Shown here in pieces: positions 44,319 to 52,751 of a stretch of DNA of 64,000 nucleotides (within the stretch, counting starts at the first letter, position 1; the number at the start of each line of letters is the position of its first letter). Both the position numbers and the translations under genes were made by a program. Origin of the DNA: Sphingomonadaceae bacterium (GTDB lineage Bacteria > Pseudomonadota > Alphaproteobacteria > Sphingomonadales > Sphingomonadaceae). The notes under the pieces were generated by a model. That model ran no database searches. It worked only from the letters and a program-made list of their open reading frames with translations, and was not told the DNA's origin. Location of the stretch: positions 1 through 64,000 of the forward strand of contig JANYGB010000025.1 of assembly GCA_025359445.1 (NCBI GenBank), in the 5' to 3' direction.

Positions 44319-45589
44319 GGTCGGATCTGCCCGGTGCCGCGCACCAGCCACTTGTACGTCGTCAGCCCTTCCAGCGCGACCGGTCCGCGCGCATGTAGCC
44401 GCCCGGTGGCAATACCGATCTCGGCCCCGAGCCCGAATTCGCCGCCGTCGGCGAATTGCGAGCTGGCATTGGCCATCACGATTGCGCTGTCGACTTCGGC
44501 CAAAAAGCGCTCGCACGCTGCCGCATCCTCGCTCACGATCACATCGGTGTGGGCGGAGGAATGCCGGTCAATATGAGCGAGTGCGGCATCCAGACCATCG
44601 ACGACGGCCACCGACAGCACGGCATCAAGGTACTCAGTATCCCAATCACTAGCGCTGGCCGGCAAGATCCTGGGGTCCAGAGCCCGCGCCCGGGCATCAC
44701 CACGCAGTTCGCAGCCCGCCTCAAGCAAGCCAGCCAGCACAGCATACGAGGCCGGAAACTGCGCATCAAGCAGTAAAGTTTCCATCGACCCGCAGACACC
44801 TGTTCTGCGCATTTTGGCGTTCAGCGCGATGGCCGCAGCCTTCTCCGGATCGGCGGCGGAGTGGATGTAAGTGTGGCACATCCCGTCAAGGTGCGCGAGC
44901 ACCGGCACGCGCGCATCGGCTTGGATTCGGGCGACCAGGCTCTTGCCCCCGCGCGGCACGATCAGATCAATCTGTCCTGCTGCGGCGAGCATCGCACCGA
45001 CCGCCGCACGGTCCTGCGTCGGAACCAGCTGGACGACCTCCGCAGGAACGCCGGCCGAAACCAGCCCGGCACTGAGCGCAGCATGGATCGCGCGGTTCGA
45101 ATTCACCGCCTCGCTGCCGCCGCGCAGCAGTACCGCGTTGCCTGAGGCAAGGCACAGCGCAGCGGCATCGGCGGTGACGTTGGGACGGCTTTCGTAGATG
45201 ATCCCGATTACCCCGATCGGCACGCGAACCCGGCTGAGCAAGAGCCCACTTGGCGCAATTGCCGAATCAATCACCTGCCCGACAGGATCGGGCAGCGCTG
45301 CAATCTGTTCGAGCGCGTCCGCCATGGCTTCGACCCGCGCGGGATCGAGCCGCAGCCGGTCAAGCATCGCGGCTGACAATCCCGCTGCTGCGCCCGCCGT
45401 CATGTCGCGTGCATTGGCGGCCAGAATATCGCCGTTCGCGCTGCGCAAGACTGCGCCTGCGGCGCGCAATGCTGCGGCTTTGACCTGCGAATCGAGCCCG
45501 GCCAGCACCCGTTGTGCAGCGCGGCCCGCTGCGGCCAACCGCGCGATTAACTCAATCAGATTTTCGGCCGCAGCCGCAGGTGCTGTCAT
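44315..45589 (-). CDS. proA: gamma-glutamyl phosphate reductase
   Basis: Second enzyme of proline synthesis. 424 residues of the aldehyde dehydrogenase fold with RVPIGVIGIIYESRPNVTAD (about 120-139), CLASGNAVLLRGGSEAVNSN, the catalytic cysteine in KMRRTGVCGSMETLL (about 260-274) and SSAHTDVIVSED. Length is normal. proB is not adjacent. It is first of the leftward run and divergent from the M23 gene, so its promoter lies in 45590-45696. Confidence 0.96.
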   Translation of the reverse strand: MTAPAAAAENLIELIARLAAAGRAAQRVLAGLDSQVKAAALRAAGAVLRSANGDILAANARDMTAGAAAGLSAAMLDRLRLDPARVEAMADALEQIAALPDPVGQVIDSAIAPSGLLLSRVRVPIGVIGIIYESRPNVTADAAALCLASGNAVLLRGGSEAVNSNRAIHAALSAGLVSAGVPAEVVQLVPTQDRAAVGAMLAAAGQIDLIVPRGGKSLVARIQADARVPVLAHLDGMCHTYIHSAADPEKAAAIALNAKMRRTGVCGSMETLLLDAQFPASYAVLAGLLEAGCELRGDARARALDPRILPASASDWDTEYLDAVLSVAVVDGLDAALAHIDRHSSAHTDVIVSEDAAACERFLAEVDSAIVMANASSQFADGGEFGLGAEIGIATGRLHARGPVALEGLTTYKWLVRGTGQIRP

Positions 45590-45696
45590 GCCGCGCGCCT
45601 AACACTCCCTAGCGCGCTTGTCACCGCCGCCTATCGTTTCATCGCGCGAGTCTTTCGACTCGGCGAGTCCGGCCTGCAATCGATTCGCTAACACCG

Positions 45697-46929
45697 ATGC
45701 AAGCTGCTAGCGGCACGCTTGCAAAGTTCAAACGAGGGACTGGGGTCGTATTGAAAAGCACAGCCGTTGGCAGGGTTACAACCCGCCTGCGGACATGGTT
45801 CCCGGATCGCGAATTCTTCATGCGGTCCCAAGGGCAAGTCCGTTTTATCAAGGTTAGTTCGCGCGCGCAGTTTTTGGCTGCGGGCGGCGTCACTGCGCTG
45901 TTGCTCGTCTGGGCGCTGACCATGGCAGCGATGACGCTGTCGAGCTACCTGTCGAGCCGCGACCGCAGTTCGCTGCTTGAGCGTGAAGCCAAGGTTGCAA
46001 CCTCGGAAAGCCGCCTCAACGCCTATGGCAATGACATCGGTAAAGTCGCGGACGATCTCAAGCGTCGCCAGAACTTCATCGATTCGGTGGTTGAGGCGCA
46101 CATCGGCGACTTGCCCAAAGATGCGGCGATATCCAAGCCCGGCGAAACCGTGTCCGACAGCAGTACCGAAGCCGCCAAGACGGTCAAGAAGGTCAGTATG
46201 GCGATCCCGCAAGCGGCCGAGCTTGCCCGGATCGAAGCGCGCCAGCTCGCGCTGATCGAAGGCCTAACCCGCATCGCTGATCGCCGCTCCGCCGCCGCCG
46301 AAGCCCGGCTCGCCGGCCTTGGACTCAACCCGCGAGCCGCGCTCGCCGCGCTCGACAACAAATCCGCGCAGGGTGGCCCGCTGCTGACCTTGGCCACCTC
46401 GGCCGATGGGTCGATTGACCCGCGCTTTCAGCGTTTCGGGCTTAGTCTGGCGCGAATGGACGCGTTAGAGCGCAGTGTCGATCATTTGCCCCAGGTCCTG
46501 CCCGCCAGCCTTGAATATATATCGTCAGGCTTCGGCTTCCGGATCGACCCCTTTACCGGCGCTGGCGCATTCCACCCGGGGCTCGATTTCCGCGGGCCAA
46601 TAGGTGCACCGATCTATGCTGCGGCGCGCGGCACGGTCAGCTTCGTTGGGCAGCGCTCAGGCTATGGCAACTGCGTCGAAATCGATCATGGTAACGGCCT
46701 GATCACCCGCTACGCCCATATGTCGGGCTTTCGTACGACCATCGGCAAACCAGTTGAACCGGGCGAAGTCATCGGGCTGATCGGGTCGACCGGCCGTTCC
46801 ACCGGGCCGCACCTGCACTTCGAAGTGCGGATCAACGACCGTCCGGTCAATCCCCGCCCCTTCCTGGAGGCAGTACCTCATGTTCTCAAAAAAACCGGGC
46901 AGTCCGCTGCCCCGCAGCCTGCAAGGTAG
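45697..46929 (+). CDS. M23 family metallopeptidase, membrane anchored
   Basis: Peptidoglycan endopeptidase. 410 residues (a later TTG at 45751 is possible). One membrane anchor (about 62-84) is followed by a coiled-coil stretch (about 88-215) and a complete M23 domain: zinc ligands in HPGLDFRGP (His, Asp) and HLHFEVR, plus YAHMSG. The metal site is intact, unlike in the EnvC-like protein. Its last 50 nt are also the start of the bactofilin gene, a pairing seen in many bacteria where bactofilin scaffolds the hydrolase. Confidence 0.92.
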   Translation: MQAASGTLAKFKRGTGVVLKSTAVGRVTTRLRTWFPDREFFMRSQGQVRFIKVSSRAQFLAAGGVTALLLVWALTMAAMTLSSYLSSRDRSSLLEREAKVATSESRLNAYGNDIGKVADDLKRRQNFIDSVVEAHIGDLPKDAAISKPGETVSDSSTEAAKTVKKVSMAIPQAAELARIEARQLALIEGLTRIADRRSAAAEARLAGLGLNPRAALAALDNKSAQGGPLLTLATSADGSIDPRFQRFGLSLARMDALERSVDHLPQVLPASLEYISSGFGFRIDPFTGAGAFHPGLDFRGPIGAPIYAAARGTVSFVGQRSGYGNCVEIDHGNGLITRYAHMSGFRTTIGKPVEPGEVIGLIGSTGRSTGPHLHFEVRINDRPVNPRPFLEAVPHVLKKTGQSAAPQPAR

Positions 46930-47290
46930 CACGATGGCCAATTCGACCTTCTCGGTGTTCGGACCCGATATCCGCATCAAGGGCAACGTCGCCGCTTCAG
47001 CCGACCTGCACATCGACGGTCACGTTGAGGGCGACGTCAGTTGCACCGCGCTCGTTCAAGGCGAAAGCGGTGAGATCGTCGGCGGGGTGACCGCTGAAAC
47101 CGCGCGCCTATCGGGCACCGTGCGCGGCACGATCAACGTGCGCGAACTGGTGGTGCTGAAAAGCGCGCGGATTCACGGCGACGTCCATTACGATGCGCTA
47201 ACAATCGAACAGGGCGCTCAGGTCGATGGCCGCTTTGCCCCGCGCGCGGTGGCCGAGGAAAGCTCGGTCGTATCGCTCGCGGCGAGCTAG
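46880..47290 (+). CDS. bactofilin family cytoskeletal protein
   Basis: Polymer-forming beta-helical scaffold. 136 residues with the core FSVFGPDIRIKGNVAASADL in part, HIDGHVEGDVSC and regularly spaced G-x-I/V-x-G strands to about residue 115. The ATG at 46880 lies 50 nt inside the M23 gene in another frame and is supported by GGAGG at 46866-46870. A later ATG (46934, MANSTFSVFG) would remove the overlap but has no ribosome site as good. Stop codon shared as CTAG with the convergent fadD. Confidence 0.92.
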   Translation: MFSKKPGSPLPRSLQGSTMANSTFSVFGPDIRIKGNVAASADLHIDGHVEGDVSCTALVQGESGEIVGGVTAETARLSGTVRGTINVRELVVLKSARIHGDVHYDALTIEQGAQVDGRFAPRAVAEESSVVSLAAS

Positions 47291-48966
47291 AGCCCCAGCT
47301 CTTCGCGCAGTCCCTTGCGGTCGAGCTTGCCGATCATCGTTTTGGGCAAGGCTTCGCGCACCACCACTTGATCGACCCGTTCGTGCTTGCCGACCCGCGA
47401 GTTCAGCCAGCTTTTCAGCTCTTCTCCGCTCGCTTGCTCTGACAGCGTTACGTAAGCACGCGGGCTTTCGCCCCGGTACGGATCGGGCACGCCGATCACC
47501 AGCGCTTCCTTGACCGCCGGGTATTGAAGCAACACCGCCTCGACCTGGCTGGGGAAGACCTTGAAACCGCCCACTGCGATCATGTCCTTGATCCGGTCAA
47601 CGATCCGCGCGTAGCCCGCTTCGTCGATCGTTGCGACGTCGCCAGTGCGCAACCAGTTGCCACCCGGACGTATCGCAAATGCCGCAGCGGCGGCTTCGGG
47701 TCGCTGCCAATATCCTTGCATCACTTGCGGACCTTGGATCGCCAGTTCGCCCGGCTCGCCTGCCGGAGCATCCTTGGTGGGATCCTCACGGTCCAGTAGC
47801 TTGAACCGCGTGCCCGGCAGCGGCTGACCGATTGTGCCGACCCGTTCTTCGCCTTCATAGGGATTGGTCGAAGCCACCCCGGACGTTTCAGTAAGCCCAT
47901 AGCCTTCGACCAGCCGCGCGCCGCTTTGCGCTTCCCATTTGGCCTTGAGCGGCAGCGGCAGGGGAGCGCCGCCCGAAATGCAAATCCTGAGGCTGGAGAA
48001 ATCGGTTCGCGCCATCTCGGGATGATCGAGCAGCGCCTGGAACATCGTCGGGACGCCGGGCATGGCGGTCGCCTTAACCCGCTGTAGCGTGCGCAGCGCC
48101 TGCTTGGCCTCAAACCGCGGCAGCATCGCGATACAGCCGCCACTCGCGATGGTGCGATTGAGCACGCAGACATTGGCGAAGACATGGAACAGCGGCAGCG
48201 CCCCCATGATCATGTCGCGCTGGCCCACCTGCGGATCAATCGCCACGACCTGGCGGGCATTCGCCGAGATATTCTGATGCGTCAACATCGCCCCTTTGGG
48301 CACCCCAGTGGTCCCGCCGGTGTATTGCAGCAACGCGAGGTCATGTTCTGGATCGAGCAGCACCGGGGCAGGGTCACCGTGGTCCAGCATCGCTGCCCAG
48401 AGCCGGACATCGGCGCGTTGCGGGATTGGGGTGATTGCCTTGCGTCCAAGCAAGGCCAGCGCAATCCGCTTGAGCGGTGGCAACATGGTGCCAAGCGGAG
48501 CGACCACCAACTGTTCGAGCGCGGTGCCATCGAGAACCTTCAGCGCAGTGGGCAACAGCGCCGCCGAATCGATTGTAACCAGCAGCCGTGCACCCGAATC
48601 CGCCACTTGCGCGGCCAGTTCCGCGCGCGTGTAGAGTGGGCTGAAATTTACCACCGTCAGCCCGGCTAGCATCGCGCCGTAATAAGCAGACACATATGCC
48701 GGAACGTTGGGCAGATAAAGTCCGAGCCGGTCGCCTTTGGCCAGTCCCAACGCTTGCAAACCCGCAGCAAATGCGCGCGCTTCGCCATAGAGCGCGGTGT
48801 AGCTGAACTGGCGGCCGAGGAAATCGACCAATGGCTTGGGGCCATGCCGCAGCGCCGCTTGCGCGAACATATCGGTCAGCGCCAGCGGAGGGAACGGCTG
48901 CGCCCAATCGCAGGGATGCGCATAGTGCGCGAGCCAAGGTTCGTCTGCGGGATTATTGACAGCCAT
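47287..48966 (-). CDS. fadD: long-chain fatty acyl-CoA ligase
   Basis: Activates fatty acids with ATP and CoA for beta-oxidation. 559 residues of the AMP-forming family: P-loop YTGGTTGVPKGAMLTH (about 215-230), EGYGLTETSG (about 345-354), WLRTGDVATIDEAGYARIVD and the C-terminal GGFKVFPSQVEAVL then lysine motif KTMIGKLDRKGLR. Full length. Its stop overlaps the bactofilin stop. Chain-length preference is inferred from overall FadD-like sequence only. Confidence 0.9.
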   Translation of the reverse strand: MAVNNPADEPWLAHYAHPCDWAQPFPPLALTDMFAQAALRHGPKPLVDFLGRQFSYTALYGEARAFAAGLQALGLAKGDRLGLYLPNVPAYVSAYYGAMLAGLTVVNFSPLYTRAELAAQVADSGARLLVTIDSAALLPTALKVLDGTALEQLVVAPLGTMLPPLKRIALALLGRKAITPIPQRADVRLWAAMLDHGDPAPVLLDPEHDLALLQYTGGTTGVPKGAMLTHQNISANARQVVAIDPQVGQRDMIMGALPLFHVFANVCVLNRTIASGGCIAMLPRFEAKQALRTLQRVKATAMPGVPTMFQALLDHPEMARTDFSSLRICISGGAPLPLPLKAKWEAQSGARLVEGYGLTETSGVASTNPYEGEERVGTIGQPLPGTRFKLLDREDPTKDAPAGEPGELAIQGPQVMQGYWQRPEAAAAAFAIRPGGNWLRTGDVATIDEAGYARIVDRIKDMIAVGGFKVFPSQVEAVLLQYPAVKEALVIGVPDPYRGESPRAYVTLSEQASGEELKSWLNSRVGKHERVDQVVVREALPKTMIGKLDRKGLREELGL

Positions 48967-49016
48967 GTAAGCTGCTTAACCGCTAAATCCGGTCGGCGTC
49001 AGCAAAATTCCGGCGG

Positions 49017-49739
49017 TTATTCCGGTTCAGCTGGCTCGGCAATCTCGCCCGCTGCTTCCGCCGCGCGTTTGGCTTCAAGCCAGGCGGCAGCTTCCGCTTC
49101 CTGCGCCGCTTCGCCTGCAGCCTTGACCGAGGCATCACGTTCGGCGCGCAGCTCTTCGATCAATGCCACGCGGTCATCGCCAAGCCGGGCATCGTCGCCC
49201 GCCTGATCGATCAAACCAGCCTTTTTGGCGGCCTTGGCGACGATCCCATCAAGCTCGCGCTGCGAGCACAGCCCCAGCGTCACCGGATCCTTGGGCTGGA
49301 TGTTGCTGATGTTCCAGTGGCTGCGATCACGGATCGCCGAGATCGTGTTGCGCGTCGTCCCGATGAGCTTACCGATCTGCGCATCTGAAATTTCCGGGTG
49401 GCTGCGCAGGATCCAGGCGATACCATCGGGCTTGTCCTGACGCTTTGAGACAGGCGTGTAGCGCGGGCCTTTGGTGCGGTTAACGTTGACCGGCGCTTTT
49501 TGCATCACCAGCGAATAATTCGGATCGGCCTGACCTTTTTCGATTTCACTCATGGTTAGCTCACCCGACCGTACCGGATCGCGCCCAGTGTACTTGGACG
49601 AGGCAAGATCATCGGCCATCGCCTGCACTTCAAGGATGTGCAAGCCGCAGAATTCGGCGATTTGTTCGAAGCTCAAGGCGGTGGTGTCAACCAGCCACGA
49701 AGCGGTTGCATGCGGCATGAGCGGGGTCGGTTGAGTCAC
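49017..49739 (-). CDS. trcR: cell cycle transcriptional regulator TrcR (DUF1013)
   Basis: Alphaproteobacterial DNA-binding regulator. 240 residues from the GTG at 49739, preceded by CGGAGA at a good distance; the open frame extends further up without conserved sequence. Family features are ALSFEQIAEFCGLHILEVQA (about 20-39), DGIAWILRSHPEISDAQIGKLIGTTRNTI (in part a helix-turn-helix, about 103-131) and RSHWNISNIQPKDPVTLGLC. The C-terminal 60 residues are Ala/Glu-rich and probably coiled coil. Confidence 0.9.
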   Translation of the reverse strand: MTQPTPLMPHATASWLVDTTALSFEQIAEFCGLHILEVQAMADDLASSKYTGRDPVRSGELTMSEIEKGQADPNYSLVMQKAPVNVNRTKGPRYTPVSKRQDKPDGIAWILRSHPEISDAQIGKLIGTTRNTISAIRDRSHWNISNIQPKDPVTLGLCSQRELDGIVAKAAKKAGLIDQAGDDARLGDDRVALIEELRAERDASVKAAGEAAQEAEAAAWLEAKRAAEAAGEIAEPAEPE

Positions 49740-49912
49740 GCAAATTCTCCGTTTGGATAACGCCGAAAATAGATAGGGCCGCCCCTTTCGGAGCGGCCGT
49801 GCGCGCTCGCATCTAGGCGTAAAGGCGCGGCGGGGCAAGGGCGCAAACCCAATCTTAAATTATCCTGGCCTAGGATATATCGTGGATTGGGTTATCGCTT
49901 GAGGGGTTTGCG
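49740..49912. promoter_or_regulatory. divergent promoter region, trcR / lipoprotein pair
   Basis: Contains a hairpin with GGCCGC/GCGGCC arms (49776-49797) in the presumed trcR leader and a near-palindrome ATCCTGGCCTAGGAT (49863-49877) upstream of the lipoprotein gene, followed by an A/T-rich ATATATC that could be a -10. No consensus pair can be fixed. Confidence 0.35.
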
Positions 49913-50674
49913 ATGTTGCAGCGATTGTGGGTAGCGGCGATGGCCGTGGTTCTGCTTGGCGGCTGCGGCCGTGGCGGCGAAGATTTTACCGTACGGATCG
50001 CGCGACCATCCGAACGGGTAATCCAGGAGCTTGGTCACGCCGGTCTTGACGGCGAAGTCAGCCGGCACTTCCCGGGGCTAAAGATCGAGCGGAGCGAACC
50101 GGCAGCAAACGAGGTACTTTACACCATTCCGGGAGACAACAACTTCCCGGCAGCAATTCACCTGACCTTTGAAGCAGTAGGCGGCGGCAAGGAAACCGTG
50201 GTCCATGCTGCGGTCGATGTCCCTTCGGTAAAAGTCGCGCTCAAAGGCAAGTCCAAGGTCATCAGTGAATTCAAGGTCGAGATTCTGCTGCGCGAATTGA
50301 TCGAGAAGGTCGGAAAAAAACTTGAAATGGGGGGCGACACCATGCCCGAACGCAAAGAGATGTCGCAGCTTCTGACCGGGCTGGCAGTGGTAACCAATTC
50401 AAAGCAACTTACGCTTGCGCTCGATATGGAAAGAGACCCCGGCTGGTATCAGGGCGGTTTCGGTTCGTGGTATGATGGCGACGACAGTGGCTTCGGGACC
50501 CCGCCCGGCTATGGCAGCGCGCCGCGTGCCGAAGACCCGGCGGTCGCAGTACGCGAGCAGGAATACCGGGAACAGGAACGCATTGCCCGGGCATCTGCGC
50601 CGATGGACGACGCCGAAGGCGACGCAGCCCGCGGCTCCGATGCGCGCGGTACCCGCCCCACACCCGAGCAATAG
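49913..50674 (+). CDS. predicted lipoprotein of unknown function (first of a pair)
   Basis: 253 residues. Signal peptide with lipobox LLGGC (Cys18). The mature part to about 175 looks like an alpha/beta domain (FPAAIHLTFEAVGGGKETVV in part, then basic VKVALKGKSKVISEFKVE). The end is Gly/Tyr-rich (GGFGSWYDGDDSGFGTPPGY) and then charged and disordered. No family recognised. The second lipoprotein starts 4 nt later, so the two are co-translated and may form a complex in the envelope. Confidence 0.75.
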   Translation: MLQRLWVAAMAVVLLGGCGRGGEDFTVRIARPSERVIQELGHAGLDGEVSRHFPGLKIERSEPAANEVLYTIPGDNNFPAAIHLTFEAVGGGKETVVHAAVDVPSVKVALKGKSKVISEFKVEILLRELIEKVGKKLEMGGDTMPERKEMSQLLTGLAVVTNSKQLTLALDMERDPGWYQGGFGSWYDGDDSGFGTPPGYGSAPRAEDPAVAVREQEYREQERIARASAPMDDAEGDAARGSDARGTRPTPEQ

Positions 50675-50678
50675 AGCG

Positions 50679-51293
50679 GTGCTGCGGTTATTGCTGATCT
50701 TTGCGGCCGGACTGGCGCTGGCCGCCTGCGGCCGCAACAAGCCTGCCGATCTGGCTAATTACCAATTCAATGCTCCGGTTGCGCAAGTCGCCGCGAAGCT
50801 GGTCTCGCTGGGCGATGCGCACTCAAGGCTGAGCCGGATCGGCGCGCACCGCCTGCCGCTGGCGGTTGAAAGCACAATTAAAGATGGCGAAGGACGGGTG
50901 ACGATCGCGGTCCCGGGCGGCACGGGCAAGCAGCCCGTCAAACTGACGTTCGCGATCACGCCTTACCTCGATGGCAAGTATACGATGGTCGCGCTGACCA
51001 TGGAAGCGCGCGATCTTGAGGAGATCGACCTCGGTCCCGGACGCTTTGCCGGCACGAAAACCTTGGGCACGGGTTTCGGCGAAGCGCTGGGCAGCCTGGC
51101 CAGCGAAGTCAACCGGACTTACCACCGCGGCGACGCTTCAGATGAGTTTGACCGACTATTCGATCTGGCCGCCGCAACGGACGATCCAGCGTTGCGGGCG
51201 CGCGTGCTCAGCCGCGGCAAACAGGAAGGCAGCGTCGATTTCCTGTTCTTCGACCAGTCACCCAATGAGCGGTTCGGCAATACTGGTAACTAG
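50679..51293 (+). CDS. predicted lipoprotein of unknown function (second of a pair)
   Basis: 204 residues from the GTG at 50679, 4 nt after the previous stop; the larger open frame overlapping the first lipoprotein is unconserved. Lipobox ALAAC (Cys16). The mature domain alternates polar strands (VTIAVPGGTGKQPVKLTFAI in part) and ends with helical EFDRLFDLAAATDDPALRAR. Overall layout (lipobox, strands, conserved TFAIT / LTFEA segment) is like the first protein, which hints at paralogy. Stop codon overlaps that of the convergent oxidoreductase (CTAG). Confidence 0.72.
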   Translation: MLRLLLIFAAGLALAACGRNKPADLANYQFNAPVAQVAAKLVSLGDAHSRLSRIGAHRLPLAVESTIKDGEGRVTIAVPGGTGKQPVKLTFAITPYLDGKYTMVALTMEARDLEEIDLGPGRFAGTKTLGTGFGEALGSLASEVNRTYHRGDASDEFDRLFDLAAATDDPALRARVLSRGKQEGSVDFLFFDQSPNERFGNTGN

Positions 51294-52294
51294 CCGACCT
51301 TCAGCACAATCTTGCCGATGTGCGTGCCGCCTTCCATCCGGGCATGGGCTGCCGCGGCCTCGCCCAAGGGGAAAGTCTGGTCCATCACCGGGCGGATCAC
51401 TCCGCCGGTTATCAGCGGCCAGGCCAGATTGCGGATTTCCTGCGCAAGCAGCGCCTTGAACTGGTTCGAGCGCGGGCGCAGCGTCGATCCGGTCAGGGTC
51501 AGGCGGTGGCGCATCACTTCGGCCATATTGATCGTCGCCTGCAGCCCGCCCTGAACCGCAATCGTAACATGACGGCCATCGTCGGCGAGGCATTTGAGGT
51601 TGCGCATCACATAGTCGCCCGCGACCATGTCGAGCACAATCTGAACGCCTTGCCCGCCGGTGATTCGCGCCACTTCTTCTACGAAATCGGCGCCTTTGTA
51701 ATCGATCGCGTGATCGGCGCCGATCTTTAGCGCTGCCGCGCATTTATCTGCGCCGCCGCAGGTGACGATCACCGTCAACCCGAACGCCTTGCCGAGCATG
51801 ATTGCCATCGACCCGATCCCGCTGGTGCCGCCATGGACCAGCAGCGTCTCGCCCTCCTTGGCCCAGCCGCGTTCGAACACATTGTGCCACACGGTAAACA
51901 ATGTTTCGGGAATCGCCGCAGCCTGGTCGAGCGGGAGGTCATTCGGCACCAGCAGGCAAAGATCGGCAGCGGCGATGCAATAATCGGCATACCCCCCGCC
52001 TGACACCAATGCGCAGACGTTCCGGCCGAGCAGGTCCGAATCCGCACCATCGCCCAACCGTATGACTTCTCCGGAGATTTCCAGCCCAGGGATCGGTGAG
52101 GCACCGGGTGGCGGCGGGTAAAATCCTTGGCGCTGGATCACATCGGGGCGGTTAACTCCGGCGAATGCGACCCGGACCAGCACCTCGCCCGGGCCCGGCT
52201 GGGGCACGGGCGCATCGGCCAGCCGCAGCACTTCGGGTCCGCCAGGCGCGTCGAATCCCGCAACAGTCATAATTTCTGGAACAATATCAGGCAT
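51290..52294 (-). CDS. NAD(P)H quinone oxidoreductase (zeta-crystallin / PIG3 type)
   Basis: Zinc-free medium-chain reductase. 334 residues with RVAFAGVNRPDVIQRQGFYP in part (about 41-60), PGLEISGEV, the nucleotide site LVHGGTSGIGSMAIMLGKAFG (in part, GGTSGIGS) and an end typical of the PIG3 group, GGTHIGKIVLKVG. It reduces quinones with NADPH by analogy; the physiological substrate is unknown. Convergent with the lipoprotein pair. Confidence 0.88.
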   Translation of the reverse strand: MPDIVPEIMTVAGFDAPGGPEVLRLADAPVPQPGPGEVLVRVAFAGVNRPDVIQRQGFYPPPPGASPIPGLEISGEVIRLGDGADSDLLGRNVCALVSGGGYADYCIAAADLCLLVPNDLPLDQAAAIPETLFTVWHNVFERGWAKEGETLLVHGGTSGIGSMAIMLGKAFGLTVIVTCGGADKCAAALKIGADHAIDYKGADFVEEVARITGGQGVQIVLDMVAGDYVMRNLKCLADDGRHVTIAVQGGLQATINMAEVMRHRLTLTGSTLRPRSNQFKALLAQEIRNLAWPLITGGVIRPVMDQTFPLGEAAAAHARMEGGTHIGKIVLKVG

Positions 52295-52387
52295 TTACAA
52301 ATCCCTGTTGCATCTTGGCCACGCGCTCACAGCCCTAACGTCTAGCCATGTTGACAGCAAGGCCATCCCGTCCGATTCTGCCCCGCA

Positions 52388-52588
52388 ATGGAAGATGACC
52401 TCCCCCGGGCCAAGGTCGACGCCGCCGGCCTGCTTTCTGCGGAAAGCCTCGATCCCTATTCGGTGAGCGAGCTGGGTGAACGTATCGCATTGCTCGAGGC
52501 CGAGATCGCCCGGATCAAGTCGCACCGCGACAAGGCCGCCGCGCACCGCGCCGCCGCCGATATGCTGTTCGGGGGCAAATCGACCTGA
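52388..52588 (+). CDS. DUF1192 family small protein
   Basis: 66 residues. MEDDLPRAKVDAAG then LDPYSVSELGERIALLEAEI matches the DUF1192 pattern: an acidic start, LDPxSxxEL, then an amphipathic coiled-coil helix. Short proteins of this kind occur across alphaproteobacteria, often near quinone oxidoreductase genes as here. Function unknown. Confidence 0.85.
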   Translation: MEDDLPRAKVDAAGLLSAESLDPYSVSELGERIALLEAEIARIKSHRDKAAAHRAAADMLFGGKST

Positions 52589-52751
52589 TGGAACTGATCC
52601 AGTCTTTTCGCCGGCGCGAAGCGTACCCATATAGGGGTAGCCATATAGGTTGGGTTAACCACACAGCTTCATATTCTCAGGCAACGCCAAATACACCAGT
52701 CGGCCAAGTACACTGATCAAAGCGCTTACCCCTCTTTTGAGAGACCCCTAA
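52589..52751. promoter_or_regulatory. clpA upstream region
   Basis: No clpS gene lies here. CCATATAGG occurs twice, at 52627-52635 and 52641-52649, followed by GGTTAACC; these are candidate operator or promoter parts. A 42-codon ORF (from 52588, TGATG overlap) could be read through but has nothing to support it. Confidence 0.35.

Noticed and set aside
52588..52716. 42-codon ORF overlapping the DUF1192 stop
   Set aside because: Only the TGATG geometry supports it; no ribosome site, no recognisable pattern, and it ends in the presumed clpA promoter.
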